DNA of 64,000 nucleotides from Streptococcus parasanguinis (GTDB lineage: Bacteria; Bacillota; Bacilli; Lactobacillales; Streptococcaceae). The stretch lies in NCBI RefSeq assembly GCF_901875555.1, contig NZ_CABFMD010000037.1, forward strand, positions 1 to 64,000. Reading direction: 5' to 3'. Below the pieces are notes generated by a model. The model saw nothing but the letters and a program-made list of their open reading frames with translations, was not told the DNA's origin and ran no database searches. The position numbers were made by a program, and so were the translations under genes. Position 1 is the first letter of the stretch. Each line of letters opens with the position of its first letter. Shown in pieces: positions 7,558 through 14,876 of this stretch.

Positions 7558-7592
7558 AAAAAGACAAGGTATTTTATCCTTGTCTTTTTCGT
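7558..7592. terminator. Bidirectional terminator between TPR gene and ABC operon
   Basis: Stem AAAGACAAGG/CCTTGTCTTT around an AT loop (7560-7587), with A tract on one side and T tract on the other. It lies between converging genes. The stem sequence is nearly the same as that of the tRNA-Leu terminator. Confidence 0.8.
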
Positions 7593-7656
7593 TTTAGTAT
7601 TGCTTTTGTTTCAATGTCAATAAGTGTGTTCTTTTTGAATCAATAACTATTCCAAT

Positions 7657-8972
7657 TTATCTATCTCTAAATATATAAAATCCCTTTGTAATACTATAAA
7701 AAATAACTAACAAAGAAATAACTATAAGACTCGGTTGCCAGAAACCTGATATATCTACTAAACTACGGCCTAAAAGTTGGCCAATAAAGCTAACTAAAAT
7801 TAAAATAATTAAATTGAAAACTACTGATACTAATAAAATTAACACCGAATGTATTATTGCCTCGGCTATACGTATTTTAAAAAGTTGTAATCTTGACACT
7901 CCCAGTGTCTTTAACTGTTTAATGTCCTCAATATCTTTATTAGAAGATAAAATTGTAAGAGAAATAGAACTAGTAATAATCAGAATAATTGGAGCAGACA
8001 AATAAGCATAAAGGAAGCTCTTGCTTCTTGTACAGCGTTTGCTGTATTCATGAATGAATACATATTTTGGGTGTAAAGAATAAATCCAGAAATGAGAGTT
8101 ACTCCCATACTCATTGAAGTTTGTATACTTTTCAAATAGCTAGGATTGGATAGTAGATTCCAAAAGCCTGTATTGATTACATAATTTTCAGTTGGTAATA
8201 TCCTCATTAAAAATTTTATTAGAAACATTTGAATTGATGGAGATTTTGATTGAATAATAAGGATGTGAATAATTAATAAAAATAATATTATGCTTGACTG
8301 AGTTGCAATTATTTCTTTATTTCTGCTAAAACCTGCTGAAACAATAAAACCTATACATAGTAACCATAGAATTAAACGAGCAGAGATGTTAACAAAACCA
8401 GTTACTGTAACTTTTCTTTTTTTCTTTTTTGGTTTTAATATTGATGATATTTTAAGTATTCGACTCGAATAAAAGTAAGCCCCTATCCCGACAATTGTTG
8501 GGACTATAAAAACACTCAATAAAATTGATTGAATGTTGGCTGTAATAACTAAATCAGGTAACTCATCTCTTCCTAATAAATTTTGTAAAAATTTGTAGTA
8601 GCTATCTGCCATGAAGAATGAAAGTATTGTACCAATACTACTAACAATCACTGCCATTAAATAAAACTGTCCAGATACTAATAAAGATAGCTGAGTTCTG
8701 CTTGCGCCTAAGATAGCCCATAATTGGTAATCCTTTTTAAAGATATCTATTAGCAGTCTTATATTATTTGAAATAAGGAAAAATAGAGTAGTCCCGCCAA
8801 AAACTATTAGCATTTGAAAAAGTTGTGAAGCGTTAATATTAGCAGTCTTTATTGAACTAGCAATACCAAATAAAGATGTTCCAACAATCAGGCTAGATAC
8901 AAATAGTAATGGTATTGTTCCTAACCATTGTCTTTTTGAGTACTGAAATTGGTAAATGATTAATTTTAGCAT
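7657..8972 (-). pseudogene. FtsX-like ABC permease, frameshifted
   Basis: Membrane component of an ABC exporter encoded downstream of its ATPase gene. The first frame (8972-7980) gives 330 residues with repeated hydrophobic segments, beginning MLKLIIYQFQYSKRQW. It runs off into CLLQLF. The second frame (to 7657) continues with SAPIILIITSSISLT and a typical FtsX-like C-terminal permease segment. The shift lies near 8000, at a TTT that would keep frame if it had one more T (..FMLI then LSAPII..). Restored, the protein would be about 438 residues. The transporter is therefore probably inactive unless the shift is bypassed or is a sequencing error. Confidence 0.75.
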
Positions 8973-8989
8973 AATAAATCCTCCTCAAA

Positions 8990-9721
8990 TTAATCTTTAC
9001 TACTTTCAAGTGCTTGGTAGAGCTCATCAGCTGAAGGTTTAATAATTTGTCGAGATATTTTTCCGTCTTTTAAAATGAGTGCTCTGTCAGTTTTTGAAGC
9101 CAACTCAATATCATGAGTGACCATAAAAACACATTTTCCTTGACTCGCTAAATTACGAAGTGTTTCAAAAATAAGCTTTCTTGAGACGCTGTCCAGAGCT
9201 CCTGTTGGCTCATCAGCAAAAATAATTTTACTATCAGCTATTATTGCACGAGAAATAGCAACTTTTTGCTGTTCTCCACCTGATAAGGTAGAAACTAATG
9301 ATGATAGTTCTGCTTTAAAATTCAAACTATCCAACATTTTTTTAACTTTATTGCTATCAACACTCTTTCCTGAAAGTCTCAGAGGAAGTGTAACATTTTC
9401 TAGAACAGGTAGAGCGGGTACCAGATTATAATTTTGAAAAATAATTGCAATATCTTGCCTTCTAAATTTAGCAAGTTTCCCTTCTTTTAAAGTGTATGGA
9501 TTCACACCATTGATAACAACTTCGCCACTTGTTGGTTCAGATAAACTTGATAAACAACTTAATAAAGTAGACTTTCCAGAACCACTGACACCAAGGATTG
9601 ATACAAATTCCCCATAATTGACAGATAAAGAAATATCTTTCAAAATAGATACAGTTTTATCTTGTCCTAGTAAAAATTCTTTTGAAAGATTTGTGACTTC
9701 AACAGCTAGATTATTAACCAT
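8990..9721 (-). CDS. ABC transporter ATP-binding protein (MacB/LolD-like)
   Basis: ATPase of 243 residues with Walker A GVSGSGKST (~residue 40), Q-loop IIFQNYNLVPAL, signature LSGGEQQKVAISRA, Walker B IIFADEPTG and switch His in MVTHD. It belongs to the group that pairs with FtsX/MacB-type permeases for export of peptides or lipids, or for antimicrobial resistance. The start at 9721 is preceded by AGGAGG; the frame is open further upstream. It begins the leftward operon whose second gene is the frameshifted permease 17 bp away. The substrate is not deducible, and immunity to a bacteriocin is one possibility. Confidence 0.9.
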   Translation of the reverse strand: MVNNLAVEVTNLSKEFLLGQDKTVSILKDISLSVNYGEFVSILGVSGSGKSTLLSCLSSLSEPTSGEVVINGVNPYTLKEGKLAKFRRQDIAIIFQNYNLVPALPVLENVTLPLRLSGKSVDSNKVKKMLDSLNFKAELSSLVSTLSGGEQQKVAISRAIIADSKIIFADEPTGALDSVSRKLIFETLRNLASQGKCVFMVTHDIELASKTDRALILKDGKISRQIIKPSADELYQALESSKD

Positions 9722-10170
9722 AATAAATCCTCCTGGTCCCAGCGTCATATTTGATTTAATTATACAATATTGGAATCCTGTTAATATCAAGTAAGTAACT
9801 TATGAAACGTATTTTTAATGGATAAAATTTCTATTTCCTCTGGATCTCGTATAAAGGTCATTAGCGAACTAAGAATTTTTTCTATTTTCATAATAGTATC
9901 ATAAACGAGGTTTCTTTGAAAGCGAAATCATAACTTTATTAAGAGGTACAGCTATTCTATACAAAATTTAAACATAAAACTTAGGTATACTTAATAAATG
10001 AGAATTAAAGTTAGCTATAACGAAGATAGTAGTATATGTAAAAAGGTTTTGATAGATCAGAGTTACTAAAAAGTTACTAAAATTTGAAAAATGAGTCTAT
10101 TTTGAAAGATTCAAAAGTCCCAAAACCCTATTAAATCAAGGATATAAGATTTAAAAAGTGTATTCATAGA
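9722..10170. other. AT-rich non-coding right end of the island
   Basis: No gene is seen. On the reverse strand a TATAAT-like -10 (complement of about 9759-9764) could serve the ABC operon. The remainder up to the attachment repeat is AT-rich without recognised repeats. Confidence 0.5.
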
Positions 10171-10258
10171 ACTCAAAATCCAGTGTCCATTAGGACGTGC
10201 CGGTTCGACCCCGGCCGCCGGTATAGTATTAAAGACAAGGTTTTCGGACCTTGTCTTT
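10171..10258 (+). repeat. Attachment site direct repeat, right copy (partial tRNA-Leu)
   Basis: Copy of 466-553, with identical blocks at 10171-10188 and 10193-10228, and GCA replaced by ATT in the variable-arm region. It has no 5' half of the tRNA and is not a functional tRNA gene. It includes a terminator copy (AAAGACAAGG..CCTTGTCTTT) that now lies upstream of adcR. Confidence 0.9.
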
Positions 10259-10496
10259 TTCTTTTCTTTTATTTTATGTTAGAAAAGGAAATTTGTGAAT
10301 ATGAGTTTTAAATACATTAGAGAATGCAATTAGTATGTTTTGTGTATTTGATGGAATAAAGAGAAGGTTTGATTTTCCTCAATTTTATATTAGTAAATGA
10401 TTGTATAATAAATTTATTACTTCACAGGATAAGAATACTTTTCCTTACAATATTGAGCATGATTTGAAATTTTTCCTTCTCCTTTTTCTTTTTTTG
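10259..10496. other. Intergenic region before the adc promoter
   Basis: AT-rich, with no open frame or structured element recognised apart from the poly-T tracts near 10470-10495. Confidence 0.4.
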
Positions 10497-10531
10497 TGAT
10501 ATAATTAACCAGTAAAACATTTACCGGTTAA
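10497..10531 (+). promoter_or_regulatory. adc promoter with two AdcR boxes
   Basis: Extended -10 TGATATAAT (TATAAT 10500-10505) overlaps the first of two zinc-operator-like sequences, TTAACCAGTAAA (10505-10516) and TTTACCGGTTAA (10520-10531). Both fit the AdcR consensus TTAACYRGTTAA with one or two differences. The placement predicts zinc-dependent autorepression of the operon. Confidence 0.75.
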
Positions 10532-10547
10532 TGAGAAGGAGTTTATT

Positions 10548-10985
10548 TTGTCTGAAGTTGCTAATAAAATTGATCGTTTTTTAAATTCGATTTTATTATT
10601 ATCTGAGAATCAGCATGAAATTCTAGTTGGTTCTTGTACTAGTGGCGTTTCTTTAACTAACACGCAGGAACATATCTTGATGTTGGTTGCTGATGAGCCG
10701 CTGACAAATTCAGTTTTGTCTAAGAAATTAAATGTCAGTCAGGCGGCTATTACCAAGGCTGTCAAACCGTTGTTGAGTCAGGGTATGCTAGAGACCTATC
10801 GTGATGAAAATGATGCACGGGTACTCTATTATCGTTTGACGGATATTGGAAAGCCGATTGCATTGGAGCATCAGCATCACCATCTGCATACTCTTCATAC
10901 GTATGAGGATGTATTGGGTAAATTTACTCAAAATGAACAAAGTGTGATTTCTCGATTTTTAGAATTATTAGAAAAGGAGTTGTGA
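10548..10985 (+). CDS. adcR: AdcR, zinc-responsive MarR-family repressor
   Basis: Repressor of 145 residues. Zn-bound AdcR binds DNA and shuts off zinc import. The winged helix-turn-helix spans ~45-100 ([19 protein letters not shown]). Zinc-ligand residues of the family are visible, including the HQHHHLH cluster near residue 108 and Glu24/Cys30-type positions ([10 protein letters not shown]). The start is TTG at 10548, supported by AAGGAG 6 bp upstream and by the family length. First gene of adcRCBA; it ends 1 bp before the adcC start codon. Confidence 0.95.
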   Translation: MSEVANKIDRFLNSILLLSENQHEILVGSCTSGVSLTNTQEHILMLVADEPLTNSVLSKKLNVSQAAITKAVKPLLSQGMLETYRDENDARVLYYRLTDIGKPIALEHQHHHLHTLHTYEDVLGKFTQNEQSVISRFLELLEKEL

Positions 10986-10986
10986 G

Positions 10987-11691
10987 TTGAGGTATATTAC
11001 GGTTTCAAATTTATCGTTCTATTATGATCGAGAACCGGTTCTGGAAGGGATCAATTACTACTTAGATAGTGGGGAGTTTGTTACCTTGACTGGGGAGAAT
11101 GGTGCTGCTAAGTCAACCTTGATTAAGGCTAGCCTTGGCATCTTACAGCCCAAGGTTGGGACTGTTGAGATTTCAAAGACCAATGTAAATGGAAAGAAAT
11201 TACGGATTGCTTATTTACCTCAACAAATTGCCAGTTTTAATGCAGGATTTCCAAGTACGGTTTATGAATTTGTGAAGTCAGGCCGTTACCCGCGGAAAGG
11301 TTGGTTTCGTAAATTAAATGAGCATGATGAACAACATATTCTTAAAAGTTTGGAATCTGTTGGAATGTTAGAGCATAAGAATCAAGCGATTGGATCTTTG
11401 TCTGGTGGCCAAAAACAACGAGCTGTTATTGCGAGAATGTTTGCATCTGATCCGGATATCTTTATTTTAGATGAACCGACAACAGGGATGGATGCCACAA
11501 CAAAGAGTGATTTCTATGAATTAATGCACCATAGTGCGCATCATCATCAAAAATCTGTTTTAATGATTACCCATGACCCTGAAGAGGTAAGTCAGTTTGC
11601 GGACCGCAATATTCATTTGGTGCGAGACCAGAGCTCTCCTTGGAGATGTTTTAACGTCCATGGGACTGAAGGGGAGGGTTACCATGCTTGA
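10987..11691 (+). CDS. adcC: AdcC, zinc ABC transporter ATPase
   Basis: ATPase of 234 residues energising zinc uptake. Walker A reads GENGAAKST with Ala in place of the usual second Gly, as known for other streptococcal AdcC proteins. Signature LSGGQKQR, Walker [10 protein letters not shown] and switch His (MITHD) are intact. TTG start, with AGGAG inside the end of adcR. It overlaps adcB by 8 bp, implying translational coupling. Confidence 0.95.
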   Translation: MRYITVSNLSFYYDREPVLEGINYYLDSGEFVTLTGENGAAKSTLIKASLGILQPKVGTVEISKTNVNGKKLRIAYLPQQIASFNAGFPSTVYEFVKSGRYPRKGWFRKLNEHDEQHILKSLESVGMLEHKNQAIGSLSGGQKQRAVIARMFASDPDIFILDEPTTGMDATTKSDFYELMHHSAHHHQKSVLMITHDPEEVSQFADRNIHLVRDQSSPWRCFNVHGTEGEGYHA

Positions 11692-12487
11692 TTTATTTCA
11701 GTATGATTTTATGCAGCGGGCCTTACTAGCCATGATTGCGATGAGTCTTTTTTCTCCGGTATTAGGGATTTTCCTGATTTTAAGACGGCAGAGTTTGATG
11801 AGTGATACGCTGAGTCACGTTTCTTTGGCAGGGGTTGCTTTTGGGCTTTTCCTGGGTATTTCTCCAACGCTCTCGACCATGTTGATAGTGATTGTAGCAG
11901 CGGTCTTCCTAGAGTATTTGCGGACCTTATTTAAGGACTTTATGGAAATTGGGACGGCGATTTTGATGTCGACGGGTCTTGCACTCGCCTTGGTCCTGAT
12001 GCGTGGTGGTGGAAAGAGCTCCATGAGCTTGGATCAGTATTTGTTTGGTTCGACCCTAACCATTACGGATGAGCAGGTGCTGGCCTTGTTTGTTATTGCC
12101 TTCGTTGTATTGGTGCTGACAGCCTTATTCTTGCGTCCTATGTATATTTTGACTTTTGATGAAGATACGGCTTTTGTGGATGGGCTTCCGGTCCGGACCA
12201 TGTCTATCTTATTTAATGTGGTGACAGGGATTGCGATCGCTTTAATGATCCCTGCAGCAGGGTCTTTATTGGTCTCAACCATCATGGTCTTACCGGCTAG
12301 TATTGCCCTGAAACTTGGGAAGAACTTCCGTGGGGTCATGCTGATTGCAGTCATCATTGGCTTTATCGGTATGTTTAGTGGATTGATTTTGTCTTATATT
12401 GCTGATACACCAGCAAGTGCTAGCATCACGCTCTTATTTGTGGCTCTGTTCTTGCTTGTGAATCTTGGATCACGTTTGAGGAAGTAA
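11684..12487 (+). CDS. adcB: AdcB, zinc ABC transporter permease
   Basis: ABC-3 family permease of 267 residues with about seven to eight hydrophobic helices, starting [15 protein letters not shown]. It contains the family segment [19 protein letters not shown] chose the ATG at 11684, preceded by GGGGAGGG, rather than an earlier in-frame start at 11597 that would lie deep inside adcC. It forms the membrane channel for zinc with AdcC and AdcA. Confidence 0.95.
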   Translation: MLDLFQYDFMQRALLAMIAMSLFSPVLGIFLILRRQSLMSDTLSHVSLAGVAFGLFLGISPTLSTMLIVIVAAVFLEYLRTLFKDFMEIGTAILMSTGLALALVLMRGGGKSSMSLDQYLFGSTLTITDEQVLALFVIAFVVLVLTALFLRPMYILTFDEDTAFVDGLPVRTMSILFNVVTGIAIALMIPAAGSLLVSTIMVLPASIALKLGKNFRGVMLIAVIIGFIGMFSGLILSYIADTPASASITLLFVALFLLVNLGSRLRK

Positions 12488-12489
12488 AT

Positions 12490-13998
12490 ATGAAATATAA
12501 AAAAATAGGTTTAATGTTGTTGGTGGCTTTTGTCCTTATCTTGACAGCTTGTGGAAAAAGCCAGAGTAAAAATGAGAAACTGAAAGTGATGACCACTTTT
12601 TATCCTGTTTATGATTTTACAAAAAATATTGTTGGAGATGAAGGAACGGTGGATCTGCTGATTGGAGCGGGGTCTGAGCCTCATGAGTATGAACTGTCTG
12701 CTAAGGGACGGGCCATGATTCAAGATTCAGATGTCTTCGTCTATGAAAATGAAAACATGGAAACATGGGTGCCAAATCTTTTGAAATCCATGAAGGATAA
12801 GAAAACCAAAGCGATCGATGCCACCAAGGGCATGGTCTTGCTTCCTGGATTGGAAGAGGAACATGAACACGAAGGGGGCGAGGAGCACCATCATGAATAT
12901 GATCCTCACCTTTGGCTCTCTCCACATCGTGCCATGAAGATGGTAGAGTCGATTCGCGATCAGTTGGTGGCAGCTTATCCAGATAAGAAAAAGACGTTTG
13001 AGAAAAATGCGCAAGCTTATCTGAAGAAATTACAGGCTTTGGATCAAGCGTATCAGGATGGCTTGAAAGATGCGAAACAAAAGAATTTCGTGACCCAACA
13101 CGCCGCTTTCCGTTATTTGGCACTGGATTATGGCCTGAATCAGGTAGCTATTTCAGGGCTTTCACCTGATAGTGAGCCCTCTGCTGCACGATTGCGTGAA
13201 TTGACAGAGTATATCAAGAAAAATGAGATCAAGGTCATTTACTTTGAGGAAAATGCTTCTAAGTCTTTGGCGAAAACCTTGTCTTCTGAAGCTGGTGTCG
13301 AGTTGGCTGTCTTAAATCCTTTGGAAAGTCTGACGGAGAAAGAAATGAAGGATGGCGAAGACTACGTGTCTGTCATGAAGGAGAATCTGAAGGCGCTAGA
13401 AAAAACAACGTCACAAGCTGGCAAGGACATTCAACCGGAACATGAGGAAGATACTAAGACGGTTCAAAAAGGCTATTTCGAGGATAGTCAAGTGAAGGAT
13501 CGTAGCTTGGCCAATTATGCGGGAGATTGGAAATCCGTTTATCCATACTTGCAAGATGGAACTTTGGATCAGGTCTTTGATTACAAGGCAAAATTAAATC
13601 CAACCATGACTGCTGCTGAGTATAAGGAATATTATACCAAGGGTTACCAAACAGATATTGATCGGATCAAGATTGATAAGGATTCAATGGAGTTTTATCA
13701 AAAAGGATCTTCTAAGAAATATACCTATAAATACGTAGGGAAGCACATTTTGACTTATAAGAAGGGGAATCGTGGTGTTCGTTATCTCTTTGAAGCGAAA
13801 GAGAGCGATGCGGGAGACTTCAAATATGTTCAATTTAGTGACCATGAAATTACTCCGGTAAAGGCAGCTCACTTCCACATTTTCCATGGAGGAAAGAGTC
13901 AAGAGGCGCTCTATGATGAGTTGGAAAATTGGCCAACTTATTATCCTTCCAACTTATCTGGTTTAGAAGTTGCACAGGAAATGGTGGCTCATTCATAA
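12490..13998 (+). CDS. adcA: AdcA, zinc-binding lipoprotein with ZinT domain
   Basis: Substrate-binding lipoprotein of 502 residues. Lipobox LTAC puts the lipidated Cys near residue 21. Residues ~30-310 form the cluster A-I binding domain, with a His-rich loop (EHEHEGGEEHHHEYDPHLW) that gathers zinc. The C-terminal ~190 residues (from GYFEDSQVKDRSLANYAGDW) form a ZinT domain with HFHIFHGG. The two-domain form is typical of streptococcal AdcA. Last gene of the operon, followed by a hairpin terminator. Confidence 0.95.
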   Translation: MKYKKIGLMLLVAFVLILTACGKSQSKNEKLKVMTTFYPVYDFTKNIVGDEGTVDLLIGAGSEPHEYELSAKGRAMIQDSDVFVYENENMETWVPNLLKSMKDKKTKAIDATKGMVLLPGLEEEHEHEGGEEHHHEYDPHLWLSPHRAMKMVESIRDQLVAAYPDKKKTFEKNAQAYLKKLQALDQAYQDGLKDAKQKNFVTQHAAFRYLALDYGLNQVAISGLSPDSEPSAARLRELTEYIKKNEIKVIYFEENASKSLAKTLSSEAGVELAVLNPLESLTEKEMKDGEDYVSVMKENLKALEKTTSQAGKDIQPEHEEDTKTVQKGYFEDSQVKDRSLANYAGDWKSVYPYLQDGTLDQVFDYKAKLNPTMTAAEYKEYYTKGYQTDIDRIKIDKDSMEFYQKGSSKKYTYKYVGKHILTYKKGNRGVRYLFEAKESDAGDFKYVQFSDHEITPVKAAHFHIFHGGKSQEALYDELENWPTYYPSNLSGLEVAQEMVAHS

Positions 13999-14008
13999 TC
14001 CGTATGCA

Positions 14009-14042
14009 AAGAAGTTGGGAGGAAACTCTCAGCTTCTTTTTG
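14009..14042 (+). terminator. Terminator of adcRCBA
   Basis: Imperfect stem AAGAAGTTGGGAG/CTCTCAGCTTCTT closed by a GAAA tetraloop and followed by TTTT. Confidence 0.8.
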
Positions 14043-14063
14043 GTCTAAAATAGGGAGTGAAGC

Positions 14064-14092
14064 TTGTAAAATACTGGAAAATACGTTACAAT
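14064..14092 (+). promoter_or_regulatory. Promoter of the lipoprotein gene
   Basis: -35 TTGTAA (14064-14069) and -10 TACAAT (14087-14092) with a 17-bp spacer, about 38 bp before the ATG. Confidence 0.65.
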
Positions 14093-14129
14093 GAAAGGGC
14101 TTTAAATAAAAATGTATGGGGAATTTTAA

Positions 14130-14687
14130 ATGAAAAAAGTTGGTGCAATGTTAATAGGTCTTCTCAGTGTGCTCCTGTTAGTGGCTTGTTCGCAACAGGG
14201 AGCAAGCAAAAAATCAACCGCTTCATCTAGTCAAACGAGTGCTTCTTCTGAGGTCAAAAAGACGACAGCTTCTAGTTCAGAAGCCAAGGAGAAAGAAAAA
14301 AAAGAAGAGAAAAAAGAAGTGAAGAAAATGGATCTTGAAGCGATTGCTAATGGGGATTACAGCAGTATTGCTGGTGTCTGGCAAGATGATAAAGGAAACA
14401 AGCTGGTCTTTAACGACAAAGGGTTGGTTTCACAAGAGTTAGAGGGCTATGGAGCTTCTTTGACGGATTATGGCACCGCCTCAGAAGGCATTTATGGTGG
14501 TCGTGATGGGGGCTTCTTGTTGGAGTATATTCCTGCGGGAGTAACTATTGGTGATCAGGTCGATGATCAAGGACAAGTCGTCTTTAAGGATACATCAGAT
14601 GTCTCTAAAAACCGTTTGTGGTCTGGTGTTGGTATCGCTAGTTTTGGGGAACAAGGCTCGATCTACTATCATGTAGGAGATGAATAA
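14130..14687 (+). CDS. Lipoprotein with DUF6287-like domain
   Basis: Lipoprotein of 185 residues. Signal peptide with lipobox (LLVAC, Cys ~20), then a Ser/Thr-rich and Lys/Glu-rich linker (~21-68), then a compact domain beginning MDLEAIANGDYSSIAGVWQD that resembles the small DUF6287 module of streptococcal surface lipoproteins. Function unknown. It has its own promoter and a strong terminator, so it is probably monocistronic and not part of the zinc operon. Confidence 0.8.
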   Translation: MKKVGAMLIGLLSVLLLVACSQQGASKKSTASSSQTSASSEVKKTTASSSEAKEKEKKEEKKEVKKMDLEAIANGDYSSIAGVWQDDKGNKLVFNDKGLVSQELEGYGASLTDYGTASEGIYGGRDGGFLLEYIPAGVTIGDQVDDQGQVVFKDTSDVSKNRLWSGVGIASFGEQGSIYYHVGDE

Positions 14688-14696
14688 CAGAAAAAA

Positions 14697-14730
14697 GAGG
14701 CTAGGACAAAAGTCCTAGCCTCTCAATTAT
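14697..14730. terminator. Terminator of the lipoprotein gene
   Basis: Perfect 11-bp stem GAGGCTAGGAC/GTCCTAGCCTC with AAAA loop (14697-14722), A-rich before and T-rich after. Confidence 0.85.
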
Positions 14731-14751
14731 TTTTGGATTATCGAGCAAGAC

Positions 14752-14870
14752 GCAGTGGTTGAGTGGGCTCTACTACGCTGATTTCATCAGCTTTTACAGC
14801 CCTACTCAACTGTGCGGAGGTGGGACGACGAAATCGAATTCTAACGAATTACCGATTTCTGTCCCACTCT
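14752..14870. repeat. Intergenic nested hairpin element
   Basis: Two adjacent foldback units lie between convergent genes. Unit one (about 14752-14813) pairs TTGAGTGGGCT with AGCCCTACTCAA and contains a perfect inner stem GCTGAT/ATCAGC. Unit two (14820-14868) pairs GTGGGAC with GTCCCAC and GAAATCG with CGATTTC. The structure looks like a small mobile or repeated intergenic sequence, but its copy number cannot be seen here. Confidence 0.5.
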
Positions 14871-14876
14871 CTTTTC

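Larger units (their letters stand above)
466..10258. mobile_element. Integrative genomic island in tRNA-Leu (9,705-bp unit)
   Basis: The stretch 466-553 (3' half of tRNA-Leu plus its terminator) is repeated imperfectly at 10171-10258 with a constant offset of 9,705 bp, so these are the two attachment sites of one inserted unit. The integrase gene lies directly beside the tRNA, as is usual for tRNA-targeting elements. The core, transcribed leftward, is int, DUF3173, a 128-residue unknown, a Rep_trans protein and a coiled-coil protein, with a divergent cI-like repressor. Cargo fills the right half. No coupling protein or type IV secretion genes are present. It would therefore need helper machinery to transfer, and the Tn916-family element in this same chromosome is a possible source (inference). 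Confidence 0.9.

Noticed and set aside
10171..10258. Second tRNA-Leu gene
   Set aside because: Only the 3' half is present; the 5' acceptor strand and D arm are missing, so it is an attachment-site copy.
11597..11683. Upstream start for adcB
   Set aside because: The extension lies inside adcC and has no ribosome site; ATG at 11684 has a good one and matches the family start.
12511..13123. Long reverse-strand open frames inside adcA
   Set aside because: They lie wholly opposite a well-supported gene, have no ribosome sites and read as low-likelihood protein; they are shadows of adcA.
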